DNA of 64,000 bases, from NCBI GenBank assembly GCA_963747335.1, contig CAVVEV010000007.1:62001-126000 (forward strand). The letters run 5' to 3'. The notes below the pieces were generated by a model. It worked only from the letters and a program-made list of their open reading frames with translations, was not told the DNA's origin and searched no databases. Below are positions 9,087 through 18,253 of the stretch, piece by piece. Source of the DNA: Prado023 sp963747335. Lineage in GTDB: Bacteria > Actinomycetota > Actinomycetes > S36-B12 > CAIYMF01. Positions within the stretch are counted from its first letter, which is position 1; each line of letters opens with the position of its first letter. Position numbers and translations under genes: made by a program.

Positions 9087-9707
9087 GTGAGTCGACTCCC
9101 GCTGACCCTCGGCGTGGCAGCAGGGGTGGTCGTGCTCGACCAGATCACGAAGGCGCTGGCCGTCGCCCGCCTGGAGGGTGAGCCATCGATAGAGCTGCTC
9201 GGGCAGTGGCTTCGGCTGACGTTCGTGCGCAACCCGGGTGCCGCGTTCTCGCTGGCCGGCAACTACACGATCGTGATCAGCGTGGTGGCGATCGTCGTGG
9301 CCGTGGCCATCGTGCGCACCGCGCGGACACTGACCAACCCGTGGTGGGCCGTCGTGCTCGGCGGCATCCTCGGGGGGGCGGTCGGCAACCTGATCGACCG
9401 GATCCTGCGCGACCCCGGTCCATTTCGCGGGCACGTCGTGGATTTCCTGGCGTTCCCCAACTTCCCGGTGTTCAACGTCGCTGACATGGCGCTGGTCGGG
9501 TCGGCCATCCTCGCCGTGCTCCTGAGCCTCAAGGGCGTGGAGATGGGTGAGGTCCACGCCGGGCTGGACGTCACCACCGATCCGGCAGGCGATCCAACGG
9601 GCGCGCCAGCCACCGATCCAGCACCTGATCCGACGCCGGAGGCCGCACCTGAGCCAGCCCCCGCGGCCGCACCCGCGGACCCCGAGCAGGCGCGCTCCGA
9701 TGGCTGA
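9087..9707 (+). CDS. lspA: Lipoprotein signal peptidase (signal peptidase II)
   Basis: Membrane aspartyl protease that removes signal peptides from prolipoproteins after Lgt modification; lgt itself is at 36.4 kb. Four hydrophobic segments are visible. The catalytic motifs are VGNLIDRILRDPGPFRGHVVDF (first aspartate in NLIDR) and NFPVFNVADMALVGSA (second aspartate). The DQITKALA and RNPGAAFSL motifs also fit. The C-terminal ~50 residues are a Pro/Ala/Asp-rich extension ending in RSDG, longer than in minimal LspA. The GTG start lies 1 nt after the upstream stop and the end overlaps rluD by 8 nt, so the three genes look like one operon. Confidence 0.95.
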   Translation: MSRLPLTLGVAAGVVVLDQITKALAVARLEGEPSIELLGQWLRLTFVRNPGAAFSLAGNYTIVISVVAIVVAVAIVRTARTLTNPWWAVVLGGILGGAVGNLIDRILRDPGPFRGHVVDFLAFPNFPVFNVADMALVGSAILAVLLSLKGVEMGEVHAGLDVTTDPAGDPTGAPATDPAPDPTPEAAPEPAPAAAPADPEQARSDG

Positions 9708-10626
9708 GCCGCGGCTGGCCCAGGTCCCCGACGGGCTGGCGGGGGAGCGCATCGACGCGGCCCTGGCCCGAATGTTCGGGCTGTCGCGCTCGAAGGCCGC
9801 AGACCTGGCCGAGGGCGGTCATGTGCAGCTCGCCGGCCGGGTCGTCGGCAAGAGCGCCCGCGTGGACGCCGGGCAGCTCGTCGAGGTGCTCATCCCCGAC
9901 GTCGTGCCCCCCGGGTCGGTGCCGGAGGTCGACGTCCCCGAGCTGGTGGTCCTCCATGACGACGCCGACATCGTGGTCGTGGACAAGCCGGTGGGTGTGG
10001 CTGCCCACCCCAGCCACGGTTTCGAGGGCCCGAGCGTCACCGGCGTCCTGGCCGCACGCGGATACCGGATCTCCACCTCCGGGGCCCCGGAGAGGCGCGG
10101 CGTGGTGCAGCGCCTGGACGTGGGGACCTCCGGGGTCATGGTGCTGGCCAAGAGCGAGCCGGCCTACAGCCACCTCAAGCAGCAGTTCCGCGACCGGACG
10201 CCCCAGAAGGTGTACCACGCCCTCGTCCAGGGCCTGCCCGACCCGTTGCGCGGCACCATCGACGCGCCCATCGGCCGGCACCCGAACCACGACTGGAAGT
10301 TCGGCGTGATCGCCGGGGGTCGGAACTCCGTGACGCACTACGAGGTGCTGGAGGCCCTGCGATTCGCCAGCCTGCTCGAGATCCACCTCGAGACTGGGCG
10401 CACCCACCAGATCCGCGTCCACATGGCGGCCATCAAGCACCCGTGCGTCGGCGACGTCATGTACGGCGCGGACCCGGTCCTTGCTGCTCGATGCGGGTTG
10501 GAGCGCCAGTGGCTGCACGCCGTCCGGCTCGGGATACTGCACCCCGGAACCGGGGAGTGGGTCGAGTTCACCTCGCCCTATCCTGCGGACCTCGATCACG
10601 CGCTGCGGACCCTGGCGCCCGACTGA
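9700..10626 (+). CDS. rluD: RluA-family 23S rRNA pseudouridine synthase (RluD-like)
   Basis: A 308-residue pseudouridine synthase. An S4 RNA-binding domain covers about residues 10-75 (GERIDAALARMFGLSRSKAA). The catalytic domain holds VVVDKPVGVAAHPSHG, then the active-site motif RLDVGTSGVMVLAKS, whose aspartate is the nucleophile, and later LETGRTHQIRVHMA. The order after lspA is common in Gram-positives and actinobacteria and argues for RluD rather than RluC specificity, but the modified base cannot be read from sequence. The ATG overlaps the lspA end by 8 nt. Confidence 0.93.
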   Translation: MAEPRLAQVPDGLAGERIDAALARMFGLSRSKAADLAEGGHVQLAGRVVGKSARVDAGQLVEVLIPDVVPPGSVPEVDVPELVVLHDDADIVVVDKPVGVAAHPSHGFEGPSVTGVLAARGYRISTSGAPERRGVVQRLDVGTSGVMVLAKSEPAYSHLKQQFRDRTPQKVYHALVQGLPDPLRGTIDAPIGRHPNHDWKFGVIAGGRNSVTHYEVLEALRFASLLEIHLETGRTHQIRVHMAAIKHPCVGDVMYGADPVLAARCGLERQWLHAVRLGILHPGTGEWVEFTSPYPADLDHALRTLAPD

Positions 10627-10660
10627 TCGGCGCTGGTCGGCCGGTGGCAGAGTGGGGTCC

Positions 10661-11545
10661 ATGACCACCCAGCCGCAGTCCCCCGTCGTCCACTCCTCCG
10701 GCACGTTCTCGATCGGGGGTGACCTCCCGATCCACCGCCTCGGCTTCGGGGCCATGCGGATCACGGGTCCGGGCATCTGGGGCGAGCCCGCCGACCGCGA
10801 CGGCGCAATCGCCCTGCTGCGCCGCGCCGTCGAGCTGGGTGTGGACTTCATCGACACCGCCGACTCGTACGGCCCGTTCGTCTCCGAGGACCTCATCCGC
10901 GAGGCCCTGCACCCCTACGACGGCGTGCTCATCGCGACCAAGGGCGGCCTGACCCGGCAGGGCCCGGACAAGTGGGCGCCGGTCGGCAGCCCCTACTACC
11001 TGCGCCAGTGCGTCGAGATGTCCTTGCGCCGCCTCGGGGTGGAGTGCATCGACCTCTACCAGCTGCACCGCATCGACTCGAACGTCCACATCGAGGACCA
11101 GGTGGGCGCGCTGAAGCGACTGCAGGAGCAGGGCAAGATCCGCCACCTCGGGCTCTCGCAGGTCACGGTCGAGGAGCTGGCCACAGCCCGCGAGATCATC
11201 GAGGTGACGACTGTCCAGAACCTGTACAACCTCGGTGACCGCAGCTCCGAGGACGTGCTGGAGGCCTGCGAGGCCAACGGCATCGGGTTCATCCCGTGGT
11301 TCCCGGTCGCGGCCGGGCCGCTGGCCCGTCCGGACGGACCGTTGGCCGGGATCGTGTCCCGTACCGGGATCCCGGCCGCACAGCTGTCGCTGGCGTGGCT
11401 GCTGCGCCGCTCCCCGGTGGTCCTGCCCATCCCCGGGACGTCGTCGGTGGCGCACCTCGAGGAGAACTGTGCCGCGGCGGCGGTGGGGCTCGACGACGCC
11501 ACGTTCGCCGACCTGTCGGAGCTCAACGGACTCGACGAGGAGTAG
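10661..11545 (+). CDS. Aldo/keto reductase
   Basis: A 294-residue NADPH-dependent TIM-barrel oxidoreductase. The catalytic tetrad is recognisable: Asp and Tyr in FIDTADSYG, Lys in IATKGGL and His in YQLHRIDSN. RLGVECIDLYQLH and VVLPIPGTSS are family motifs. Substrate is not predictable. A CAGAGT hexamer lies 7 nt before the ATG and there is no obvious Shine-Dalgarno, so the gene may be leaderless. It converges with fhs. Confidence 0.9.
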   Translation: MTTQPQSPVVHSSGTFSIGGDLPIHRLGFGAMRITGPGIWGEPADRDGAIALLRRAVELGVDFIDTADSYGPFVSEDLIREALHPYDGVLIATKGGLTRQGPDKWAPVGSPYYLRQCVEMSLRRLGVECIDLYQLHRIDSNVHIEDQVGALKRLQEQGKIRHLGLSQVTVEELATAREIIEVTTVQNLYNLGDRSSEDVLEACEANGIGFIPWFPVAAGPLARPDGPLAGIVSRTGIPAAQLSLAWLLRRSPVVLPIPGTSSVAHLEENCAAAAVGLDDATFADLSELNGLDEE

Positions 11546-11549
11546 GGGG

Positions 11550-11569
11550 CGGCCCCGAGCGAGGGGTCG
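11550..11569. terminator. Weak bidirectional hairpin between convergent genes
   Basis: CGGCCCC and GGGGTCG can pair over a 6-nt loop, with one G-U pair, in the 35-nt gap between the ends of the aldo/keto reductase and fhs genes. There is no U tract on either side. Confidence 0.35.
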
Positions 11570-11580
11570 GCGCGGCCTGC

Positions 11581-13251
11581 TCAGTCGGTGTCGCCGGCCA
11601 TCAGGCCGGTGATCGAGCCGTCCGGGCGGATGTGCACGCGCAGGGCGGCCGGCTCGCGGGGCAGGCCCGGCATCGTGACGATCGAGCCGGTGCTGGCCAC
11701 CACGAACCCGGCACCTGCGGCCAGGCGGGCCTCGCGCACGGTGATCGTGAAGCCGTGCGGCACGCCCCTGCGGGTCGGGTCGTCGGACAGCGACAGGTGC
11801 GTCTTGGCGATGCACACCGGCAGGTCGGAGCCCACCGCGGCTGTGATCCGGGCCAGTTCCTTGACAGCAGCGGGCGCGATCTCGATCCCGTCGGCGCCGT
11901 ACACGTGCTTGGCCACCGCCGCGATCTTCTCCGCGTACGGGGCGTCCGCGACGTACGGGTGCCAGGGCGCGGGGGGGTTGGCGTCGGTGGCGTCGACCAC
12001 CCGTGCAACCACATCGGCCAGATCGACCGACCCGGCCGCACCCTCGGCGAACCCCGTGCAGGGGGCCATCGGGACTCCGTGGCTGGCGCACCACGCGGCG
12101 AGCAGGTCGACCTCGTCCTGTGGGTCGTCCGGGAACAGGTTCAGCGCGACCACGGGGGGCAGGCCGTAGGCGCCCACGCTGAACAGGTGGCGCTCGAGCT
12201 GCGGCAGGCCCGCCCGGAGCGCGGCGAGGTTCGGCTTCCCGACCTCGGCCAGGGCCGCGCCCCCGTGCAGGCGCAGGGCCTTCAGCGTCGCGACCAGGAC
12301 GACAGCGCGCGGCCAGATGCCCGCCGAGCGGCAGGCGATGTCGAGGAACTTCTCGCCGCCGAGGTCGAACCCGAAGCCGCCCTCGGTGATGACGTCCGCG
12401 CCGGTGGCCAGGGCCATCCGGGTGGCGATCATCGAGTTGGTGCCGTGCGCGATGTTGGCGAAGGGTCCGCCGTGGACCAGGACCGGCCCACCGTCGGCCG
12501 TCTGGGCGAGGTTGGGCATCAGGGCGTCGCGCAGCAGGACGGTCATGGCCGGCGCCGCCCCGATGTCGTTGGCGGTCACGGGCTGGTCCTGGCTCGTCCA
12601 GCCGACCACGATGCGCCCGAGCCGGGCCTGCAGGTCGGCCAGGTCGCTGGCCAGGCACAGGGCAGCCATGACCTCGCTGGAGGCGGTGATCTGGAAGCCG
12701 GCCTCGCGGGGGATCCCGTCCAGCGGGCCGCCCAGGCCCAGGACGACGTGGCGCAGGAACCGGTCGTTCATGTCGACCGCGCGCGGCCAGGTGACCCGCC
12801 GGGGATCAAGCGGGGCCTGCTGGCCGAACTGCAGGCAGTTGTCGACCAGCGCCGAGAGCAGGTTGTGGGCCGAGGTGATGGCGTGCAGGTCGCCGGTGAA
12901 GTGCAGGTTGATGGCCTCTGCCGGCTCGATGGTCGCAGCACCCCCCCCGGTGCCCCCGCCCTTCATCCCGAACACCGGACCCAGCGACGGCTCCCGCAGC
13001 GCCAGGACGGCGTGCCGGCCACGAGCGCGCATCCCCATGGCCAGGGCGATGGCCATCGTGGTCTTGCCCTCTCCCGAGGGCGTCGGGGTGATCGCTGAGA
13101 CGAGGATCAGCCGACCGGTCGGCTCCCGGCCCTCGAGTGCTGCGAGGTCGACCTTGGCCCGGTGCGGCCCCCAGCCGATCACGTGCTCCGGGGAGATCCC
13201 CAGCTCGGCGGCGACATCGGTCATCGGGCGCAGTTCGGGCACGCCGTTCAT
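11581..13251 (-). CDS. fhs: Formate-tetrahydrofolate ligase
   Basis: ATP-dependent formyltetrahydrofolate synthetase of one-carbon metabolism, 556 residues, the usual family length. The ATP-binding signature is TPTPSGEGKTTMAIALAMG near residue 55; FGMKGGGTGGG, HFTGDLHAITSAHNLLSAL, DMNDRFLR and EGGFGFDLGGEKF are also characteristic. ATG 13251 is chosen because the alignable PELRPMTDVAAELGI follows directly and a G-rich Shine-Dalgarno precedes it. It is divergent from dnaE across 140 nt. The reading frame is intact throughout, in contrast to ileS and dnaE beside it. Confidence 0.95.
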   Translation of the reverse strand: MNGVPELRPMTDVAAELGISPEHVIGWGPHRAKVDLAALEGREPTGRLILVSAITPTPSGEGKTTMAIALAMGMRARGRHAVLALREPSLGPVFGMKGGGTGGGAATIEPAEAINLHFTGDLHAITSAHNLLSALVDNCLQFGQQAPLDPRRVTWPRAVDMNDRFLRHVVLGLGGPLDGIPREAGFQITASSEVMAALCLASDLADLQARLGRIVVGWTSQDQPVTANDIGAAPAMTVLLRDALMPNLAQTADGGPVLVHGGPFANIAHGTNSMIATRMALATGADVITEGGFGFDLGGEKFLDIACRSAGIWPRAVVLVATLKALRLHGGAALAEVGKPNLAALRAGLPQLERHLFSVGAYGLPPVVALNLFPDDPQDEVDLLAAWCASHGVPMAPCTGFAEGAAGSVDLADVVARVVDATDANPPAPWHPYVADAPYAEKIAAVAKHVYGADGIEIAPAAVKELARITAAVGSDLPVCIAKTHLSLSDDPTRRGVPHGFTITVREARLAAGAGFVVASTGSIVTMPGLPREPAALRVHIRPDGSITGLMAGDTD

Positions 13252-13305
13252 GCTGGCACCCCCGGTGCCCGGTGTCGCTGCGTCGGGGATGTCGGTGCCC
13301 GGCGG

Positions 13306-13311
13306 TACGAT
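13306..13311 (+). promoter_or_regulatory. Candidate -10 box for dnaE
   Basis: TACGAT in the fhs-dnaE divergent gap, about 80 nt before the dnaE GTG. No -35 consensus is seen. Confidence 0.3.
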
Positions 13312-13391
13312 CGTCCCCTGCCCGAGCCCGCCTTCCCCCGCCAGGTGCGCGGCGCAGTCGAAGGTTCGTGGCAAGCCCCGGGAGGACGTCC

Positions 13392-16300
13392 GTGTCGAAC
13401 AGCGCGAGCGGTGACTTCGTGCACCTGCACGCCCACACCGAGTACTCGATGCTCGACGGTGCGGCCCGGGTCAAGGCGCTCTTCGCCGAGGCCGCCCGGA
13501 TGGAGATGCCGGCCCTGGCGATCACCGACCACGGCAACCTCTTCGGCGCCAATGAGTTCTGGAAGGCGGGCAGGGCCGCCGGGGTCAAGCCGATCATCGG
13601 CATGGAGGGCTACTACGTCCCCATCGGGTCGCGCTTCGACCGCGCACCGTTCTCGTTCGGCGCCGACGTCGGCCAGGACGTCGGCGATGAGGGCACGGCC
13701 AAGGGCAAGGTCAACTACACCCACATGACCCTGCTGGCCGAGAGCACCGAGGGCCTGCACAACCTGTTCCGGATCTCCTCGCTGGCCAGTCTCGAGGGCC
13801 AGTACCGCAAGTACCCGCGCTTCGACCGGGACCTGCTCGAGCGCCACGGCAAGGGCATCATCGCCACCACGGGCTGCCCGTCGGGCGAGGTGCAGACCGC
13901 GGCTGCAGGTCGGCCGGTACGAGAAGGCGCGCCAAGCCGCCGCCGACTACCGCGACATCCTCGGTCCGGACAACTTCTTCGTCGAGGTGATGGACCACGG
14001 CATCGAGATCGAGCGGCGCACGCTGCCCGACCTGCTACGCCTGGCCAAGGACCTCGGGCTCCCGCTGCTGGCCAGCAACGACCTGCACTACACGCACGCC
14101 GCGGACGCTGAATCCCACGAGGTGCTGCTGTGCGTGCAGACCGGCAAGACCATGGCCGACCCGAACCGCTTCAAGTTCGACGCCCGCGACTTCTACCTGA
14201 AGTCCGCCGCAGGAGATGCGCACGCTCTGGGCGGAGCATCCCGAGGCCTGCGACAACACGCTGCTGGTGGCCGAGCGGTGCAACGTGGAGTTCACCGAGG
14301 GCCGCAACCTCATGCCCCGGTTCCCGGTCCCCGAGGGGGAGACCGAGGAGTCGTGGCTGGTCAAGGAGGTCGAGCGCGGCCTGGCCCGCCGGTTCCCGAA
14401 CGGCGTGCCGCAGGACCGCCGTGACCAGGCGGCCTACGAGGTCGGCGTCATCATCCAGATGGGCTTCCCCGGCTACTTCCTCGTGATCGCCGACCTCGTC
14501 GAGCACGCCAAGAGTGTGGGGATCCGCGTGGGCCCGGGCCGCGGCTCGGCGGCCGGCGCCCTGATCGCCTACGCCCTGGGCATCACCGAACTCGACCCGA
14601 TGAGCCATGGCCTGCTGTTCGAGCGGTTCCTGAACCCCGAGCGCATCTCGATGCCCGACATCGACATGGACTTCGACGAGCGCCGGCGCGCGGAGATGAT
14701 CCGCTACGCCACCCAGCGCTACGGAGAGGAGCGGGTCGCCCAGATCGTCACCTACTCCACGATCAAGGCCAAGGCCGCCCTGAAGGACTCCGCGCGCGTA
14801 CTGGGCCACCCGTTCTCCGTGGGGGAGCGGCTGACCAAGGCGATGCCGCCGGCGGTCATGGGCAAGGACATCCCGCTGGCCGGGATCTTCGACGAGAAGC
14901 ATCCGCGCCACAAGGAGGCCGCGGACTTCCGCGCGCTCTACGAGGGCGAGTCCGAGCTGCGCGAGGTCGTCGACACCGCGCGCGGGCTCGAGGGCCTGCG
15001 CCGCCAGTGGGGCGTCCACGCAGCCGGCGTGATCCTCTCGGCCGAGCCGCTGCTCGATGTCATCCCGATCATGCGCCGCGAGCAGGACGGCGCGATCATC
15101 ACCCAGCTGGACATGGGGGCGTGCGAGTCCCTGGGCCTGCTGAAGATGGATTTCCTGGGCCTGCGCAACCTGACGATCCTCGATGACGCACTGCGCCACA
15201 TCGAGGCCAACGGGGGGCACACGGTCGTCCTCGAGGAGCTCACCCTCGACGACGTCCCCACCTACGAGCTGCTCGCCCGCGGCGACACCCTGGGCGTCTT
15301 CCAGCTGGACAACTCGGGCATGCGGGCGCTGCTCACCCGACTGGCCCCGACCAACTTCGAGGACATCTCCGCGGTCCTGGCGCTCTACCGCCCCGGCCCG
15401 ATGGGCGCCAACGCCCACAACGACTTCGCCGACCGCAAGAACGGCCGCCAGCCGGTCACGCCGATCCACCCCGAGCTCGCCGAGCCGCTGGCCGAGATCC
15501 TGGGCGACACCTACGGGTTGATCGTCTACCAGGAGCAGGTCATGGCGATCGCCCAGAAGCTCGCCGGGTACTCCCTCGGCAGCGCTGACCTGCTTCGTCG
15601 CGCCATGGGCAAGAAGAAGAAGGAGATCCTGGACAAGGAGTACGTCCCCTTCGCCGAGGGGATGCGGGCCAACGGCTACTCCGAGGCCGCGATCAAGACC
15701 CTCTGGGACATCCTCGTCCCGTTCTCGGACTACGCCTTCAACAAGGCGCACACCGCGGGGTACGGGCTGGTCTCCTACTGGACGGCCTACCTCAAGGCCA
15801 ACTACCCGGCCGAGTACATGGCCGGCCTGCTCACGTCGATCGCCGACGACAAGGACAAGTCCGCGATCTACCTCAACGAGTGCCGGCGCATGGGCATCAA
15901 GGTCCTGCCCCCGGATGTCAACGAGTCGCAGTCGGACTTCGCCCCGGTCGGCACCGACATCCGCTTCGGCCTCTCGGCCATCCGCAACGTGGGCGCCAAC
16001 GTGGTCGACTCGATCATCCGGACCCGCACGGCCAAGGGCAGGTTCGCCGACTTCGGCGACTTCATCGCCAAGGTCGAGATCGGCGTGTGCAACAAGCGCC
16101 TCGTCGAGTCGCTGATCAAGGCCGGGGCCTTCGACAGCTTCGGCGACACCCGCAAGGGGCTGCTGGCCATCCACGAGCAGGCGATCGACGCTGCCCTGGA
16201 CACCAAGCGTGCCGAGGCCGTCGGGCAGTTCGATCTCTTCGCCGGCATGGGCGGCGAGACCCCCGAGGCGGCACCGGGCGCCCGCCTGGTGCCGCCCCCG

Positions 16301-16948
16301 ACGGAGTGGGACAAGAAGACGCTGCTGGCCTACGAGCGCGAGATGCTCGGGCTCTACGTCAGCGACCACCCGCTGTTCGGCCTCGAGCACGTGCTCAGCT
16401 CACTGGCGGACATGCCGATCTCCGCGTTGGCCGCAGACGAGCGCGTGGACGGACAGATGGTCACCGTCGCGGGGCTGGTCACCAGCGTCCAGCGCAAGAC
16501 GACCAAGGCCAAGGGCGAGCCGTGGGCGATCGTCACCCTCGAGGACCTCGCCGGCTCGGTGGAGGTGATGTGCTTCCCACAGCTGTACGCCACCGCCGGC
16601 GTCCTGCTGGCCGAGGACGTCGTGATCGTGGTGCGCGGACGGCTGGAGAAGGGCGAGGACAACGCACCCCGGCTTCGCGGCATGGACGTCAGCGTGCCGA
16701 GCATCAGCGATGCCGCCGCGACCGGGCCGGTGGCCATCCACCTGGACATCGCCCGCTGCACGCCGCCGGTGGTGGAGCGCCTGCGTGAGGTCCTGGGCAA
16801 CCATCCCGGAACGGTCGAGGTGCACATCCACCTGCGCAACGGCGGGACCACCACGGTGCTCTCGATCGACGACCGGCTCCGGGTGGTCCCCTCACCTGCT
16901 CTCTACGGCGACCTCAAGGCACTGCTCGGCGCGTCCTGCCTGGGCTGA
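13392..16948 (+). CDS. dnaE: DNA polymerase III alpha subunit, interrupted by two +1 shifts
   Basis: Replicative polymerase subunit, about 1,185 residues. The N-terminal PHP domain is clear (FVHLHAHTEYSMLDGAARV, AITDHGNLFGANEF). The polymerase core shows GRGSAAGALIAYALGITE and the catalytic aspartates in MPDIDMDFDERRR; YQEQVMAIAQKLAGYSLG and NKAHTAGYGLVSYWTAYLKA follow, then an OB-fold near VTVAGLVTSVQRKTTKAKGE. Start GTG 13392 has ggagga 5 nt upstream. One base is extra near 13899 (after SGEVQT) and one near 14212 (after LKSAA); deleting each restores the reading frame. The gene is essential, so both shifts are probably errors. Domain content fits DnaE1 rather than DnaE2. Confidence 0.94.
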
Positions 16949-16954
16949 CGGGGG

Positions 16955-17452
16955 TCAGGTGCGCCGCGCGATGGGCGCCACCCGGGCGTGCGTGAGCTCG
17001 GTCAGGTGCGCCGGCCCGAGCTCCACGTCGAGTCCGCGCCGTCCGCCGGAGACCAGGATCGTCGCGTGGGCCAGCGCTGACTCGTCCACGACAGTCGGGT
17101 GGGACTGGCGCTGCCCCAACGGGGAGATCCCCCCGGCCACGTAGCCGGTGGCACGCTCTGCCCGGGCGACCTCAGCCATCGCCGCGCGCTTGCCCCCCAC
17201 GGCGGCGGCCAGGAGCTTGAGGTCCAGCTGGGTGTCGACCGGCACGACCGCCACCACCAGGGCCCCGTCCACGTCGGCCAGCAGCGTCTTGAACACGCGC
17301 TCGGGATCGACCCCGAGGGCGGCAGCTGCCTCGAGCCCGTAGGACGCACTGCGCGGATCGTGGGTGTAGGTGCGCAGCACGTGCGGGACCCCGGCCTCTG
17401 CCAGAACGCGGGTCGCCGGCGTGCCGGTGGATCCGCTGGACCGCTTCGCCAT
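16955..17452 (-). CDS. ybaK: YbaK/EbsC-type Cys-tRNA(Pro) deacylase
   Basis: A 165-residue trans-editing protein that hydrolyses mischarged Cys-tRNA(Pro). Family features include the start TPATRVLAEAGVPHVLRTY, ERVFKTLLADVDGALVVAVVP with the catalytic lysine region, LDLKLLAAAVGGKRAAMA and the TGYVAGGISPLGQRQ loop. It converges tightly with dnaE (6 nt between stops). The assignment is strong; the exact specificity is from the family. Confidence 0.92.
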   Translation of the reverse strand: MAKRSSGSTGTPATRVLAEAGVPHVLRTYTHDPRSASYGLEAAAALGVDPERVFKTLLADVDGALVVAVVPVDTQLDLKLLAAAVGGKRAAMAEVARAERATGYVAGGISPLGQRQSHPTVVDESALAHATILVSGGRRGLDVELGPAHLTELTHARVAPIARRT

Positions 17453-17522
17453 GGGCCGATCCTGCCACCGATGCGTCGGCCTGGCCCACGCGGGTTTCCG
17501 AGCGGGTTGTCGGTCCAGGGCC

Positions 17523-17528
17523 TACCCT
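17523..17528 (+). promoter_or_regulatory. -10 box of a leaderless transcript (LON-domain gene)
   Basis: TACCCT ends 6 nt before the GTG at 17535. No Shine-Dalgarno is present, matching the spacing seen before hisD, hisF, hisI and others here. Confidence 0.45.
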
Positions 17529-17534
17529 GTGGAC

Positions 17535-18203
17535 GTGCCCACGGTCCCCCTCTTCCCGTTGCGCACGGTGCTCGTCCCGGGGCTCGTCCTGCCCCTGCAC
17601 ATCTTCGAGCCGCGCTACCGGCTGATGATCAGGACGCTGGCCGACGCACCTGAGGACGAGCGCGGCTTCGGGATCGTCGCGATGCGCCCGGGGTGCAGCG
17701 AGTCCGATGGTCGCGACGGGATCTACGAGATGGGCACGATGGCCAGGATCACCAAGATGGATCAGCTGCCCGATGGGCGCTACGACATCGTGACGGTCGG
17801 CGCCCGACGGTTCTCGATCGAGTCCCTGGACGACGGCCTGCCCTACACGCGGGCGCAGGTGCGCCTGCACGACGAGCCCATCGGCGAGCCGGCCAGGACC
17901 CAGGCGTTGGCGGCCGAGTCGGTGCGGCTGCTCGGGGTCTACCGGGACGTCATCGCGGGGTGGGGAGTCATCCGGATGGCCCACATCGACAACCTCCCCG
18001 ACGATCCGGTCGTCCTGAGCTACCTGGTCGCCTCGGCCATCGTCACGGACCTTCCCGAGCGGCAGTCCCTTCTCAGGATCGCGGGGGCCGAGCAGAGACT
18101 GGAGACAGTCTGTGCGGTGCTGCGTCGGGAGATCGAGGTGATGTCGGCACTTCCGTCCATGCCGGCCGTGGACCTGGCGGGCTCGAGGCTCTGGGCCAAC
18201 TGA
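17535..18203 (+). CDS. LON peptidase substrate-binding domain protein
   Basis: A 222-residue protein consisting of the Lon N-terminal (substrate-binding) domain without ATPase or protease domains. The start VPLFPLRTVLVPGLVLPLHI and FEPRYRLMI are the family hallmark; GTMARITKMDQLPDGRYDIV and GARRFSIESL continue it. Such stand-alone proteins are widespread in actinobacteria and their role is unknown; substrate recruitment is a guess. GTG 17535 is preferred over the in-frame GTG 17529 because of the -10 spacing. Confidence 0.88.
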   Translation: MPTVPLFPLRTVLVPGLVLPLHIFEPRYRLMIRTLADAPEDERGFGIVAMRPGCSESDGRDGIYEMGTMARITKMDQLPDGRYDIVTVGARRFSIESLDDGLPYTRAQVRLHDEPIGEPARTQALAAESVRLLGVYRDVIAGWGVIRMAHIDNLPDDPVVLSYLVASAIVTDLPERQSLLRIAGAEQRLETVCAVLRREIEVMSALPSMPAVDLAGSRLWAN

Positions 18204-18241
18204 TCCGTCGGCGTCCCACGGCCCCGCATCGCCGGGAGCCC

Positions 18242-18247
18242 TAGAAT
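18242..18247 (+). promoter_or_regulatory. -10 box of a leaderless hisD transcript
   Basis: TAGAAT ends 6 nt before the hisD ATG and no Shine-Dalgarno is present, so transcription should begin at or next to the start codon. Confidence 0.55.
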
Positions 18248-18253
18248 CGAGCC

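Noticed and set aside
16709..17144. Additional plus-strand genes over the dnaE-ybaK junction
   Set aside because: Shadow frames of dnaE and ybaK with no recognisable protein features.
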